DNA of 14,864 nucleotides, from assembly GCA_003132905.1 (NCBI GenBank), contig PKZC01000409.1, forward strand, positions 5,241 to 20,104, in the 5' to 3' direction. This DNA is from Bryobacterales bacterium (GTDB taxonomy: Bacteria; Acidobacteriota; Terriglobia; Bryobacterales; Bryobacteraceae). This document shows positions 14,608 through 14,864 of the stretch, in pieces. Under the pieces are notes generated by a model. That model was not told where the DNA came from. It made no database searches and saw only the letters and a list, made by a program, of their open reading frames with translations. The first letter of the stretch is position 1, and every line of letters starts with the position of its first letter. A program made the translations under genes and the position numbers.

Positions 14608-14638
14608 AATGGGACGGCGGCTTTTCCACAGTCCCATT
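14608..14638. promoter_or_regulatory. Perfect 8-bp-arm inverted repeat between divergent genes
   Basis: AATGGGAC (14608-14615) and GTCCCATT (14631-14638) are exact inverted arms with a 15-base spacer. They lie in the 212-base divergent region, 79 bases upstream of the VWA start and 104 bases upstream of the right-edge gene. It could be an operator or a leader hairpin. Confidence 0.35.
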
Positions 14639-14716
14639 CGATGAGCGATATCCCCACCCGGACGGAAAAACAGCCTGTTCAACGCAATGGTGTAGCCTCC
14701 TTAATCCGGAGCGCCT

Positions 14717-14722
14717 TATACT
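14717..14722 (+). promoter_or_regulatory. Candidate -10 box for the right-edge gene
   Basis: TATACT (5 of 6 to consensus) lies 19 bases before the ATG at 14742, giving a leader of roughly 13 bases. No clear -35 or strong ribosome site. Confidence 0.35.
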
Positions 14723-14741
14723 CGGAGTCACCAATCGCGCT

Positions 14742-14864
14742 ATGCACAAGCCAATCAAATACGTCGAAAAAGCCGTGACCGTCGCGGCCGGTGCCGCCTG
14801 GGTTGTCTTTGACAAACTCAACCAAATCAACCAGAATCCGTCCTTCACGCCGGCTTGGTCCGAC
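14742..14864 (+). CDS. N-terminal fragment of an unidentified protein, runs off right edge
   Basis: ATG 14742 opens 41 codons to the window end. The product begins MHKPIKYVEKAVTVAAGAAW, then VFDKLNQINQNPSFTPAWSD. There is a basic start, a hydrophobic stretch around residues 12-22, and a segment (NPSFTPAWSD) that reads like real conserved protein. From memory, some acidobacterial radical-SAM proteins have a similar NPxFTPxWS segment near their N-terminus before the cysteine motif. That motif would lie beyond the edge, so the assignment is a guess. A -10-like TATACT sits just upstream. Confidence 0.55.
   Translation, partial: MHKPIKYVEKAVTVAAGAAWVVFDKLNQINQNPSFTPAWSD

Noticed and set aside
14530..14682. 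51-codon upstream extension of the VWA protein
   Set aside because: A ribosome site and a typical signal peptide both point to ATG 14529; the extension looks like chance translation.

Overview
The window looks like chromosomal DNA of a moderately GC-rich Gram-negative bacterium, most likely an Acidobacteriota member of the Solibacter/Bryobacter type. The grounds are a secreted von Willebrand A protein of the kind expanded in Acidobacteria, a lipoprotein-anchored RND efflux system, a DUF3536-type GH57 enzyme, and overall codon and GC style. This is inference from protein appearance, not a search. I found no tRNA, rRNA, CRISPR array, insertion sequence or phage gene.

Left part (1-3099, all minus strand): an RND efflux operon. 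It has a lipoprotein periplasmic adaptor whose stop overlaps the start of an HAE1-type RND pump, and the pump runs off the left edge. Upstream is a small cysteine-rich zinc-ribbon protein of unknown role.

Centre (3349-9309): an alpha-glucan (glycogen) utilisation locus. A MalP/GlgP-type alpha-glucan phosphorylase is on the minus strand. Divergent from it, on the plus strand, are a UPF0145 (YbjQ-like) small protein and a GH57 family enzyme. The 533-base divergent region holds a perfect inverted repeat next to the phosphorylase promoter. It also holds what looks like the frameshifted remains of a collagen-like Gly-X-Y repeat coding sequence, plus a 13-bp tandem duplication just before the UPF0145 gene.

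Right part (9314-14864): a PAS-GAF-GAF-GGDEF-EAL cyclic-di-GMP enzyme on the minus strand ends 4 bases from the GH57 gene. A 52-codon hydrophobic small ORF may sit directly upstream of it, 2 bases away. Divergent from these is a conserved multi-pass membrane protein with a strong ribosome binding site. A VapBC toxin-antitoxin pair follows, whose antitoxin appears to be transcribed without a leader. A secreted VWA protein is convergent with vapC, the two stop codons sharing a CTAG. At the right edge is the first 41 codons of a plus-strand gene.

No clearly new defence or biosynthetic system is visible. The most unusual signals are the decayed collagen-like stretch, the leaderless vapB promoter with its palindrome, the GGDEF-EAL protein lacking the inhibitory I-site arginine with its coupled small ORF, and the two 8-bp-arm inverted repeats in the divergent regions.
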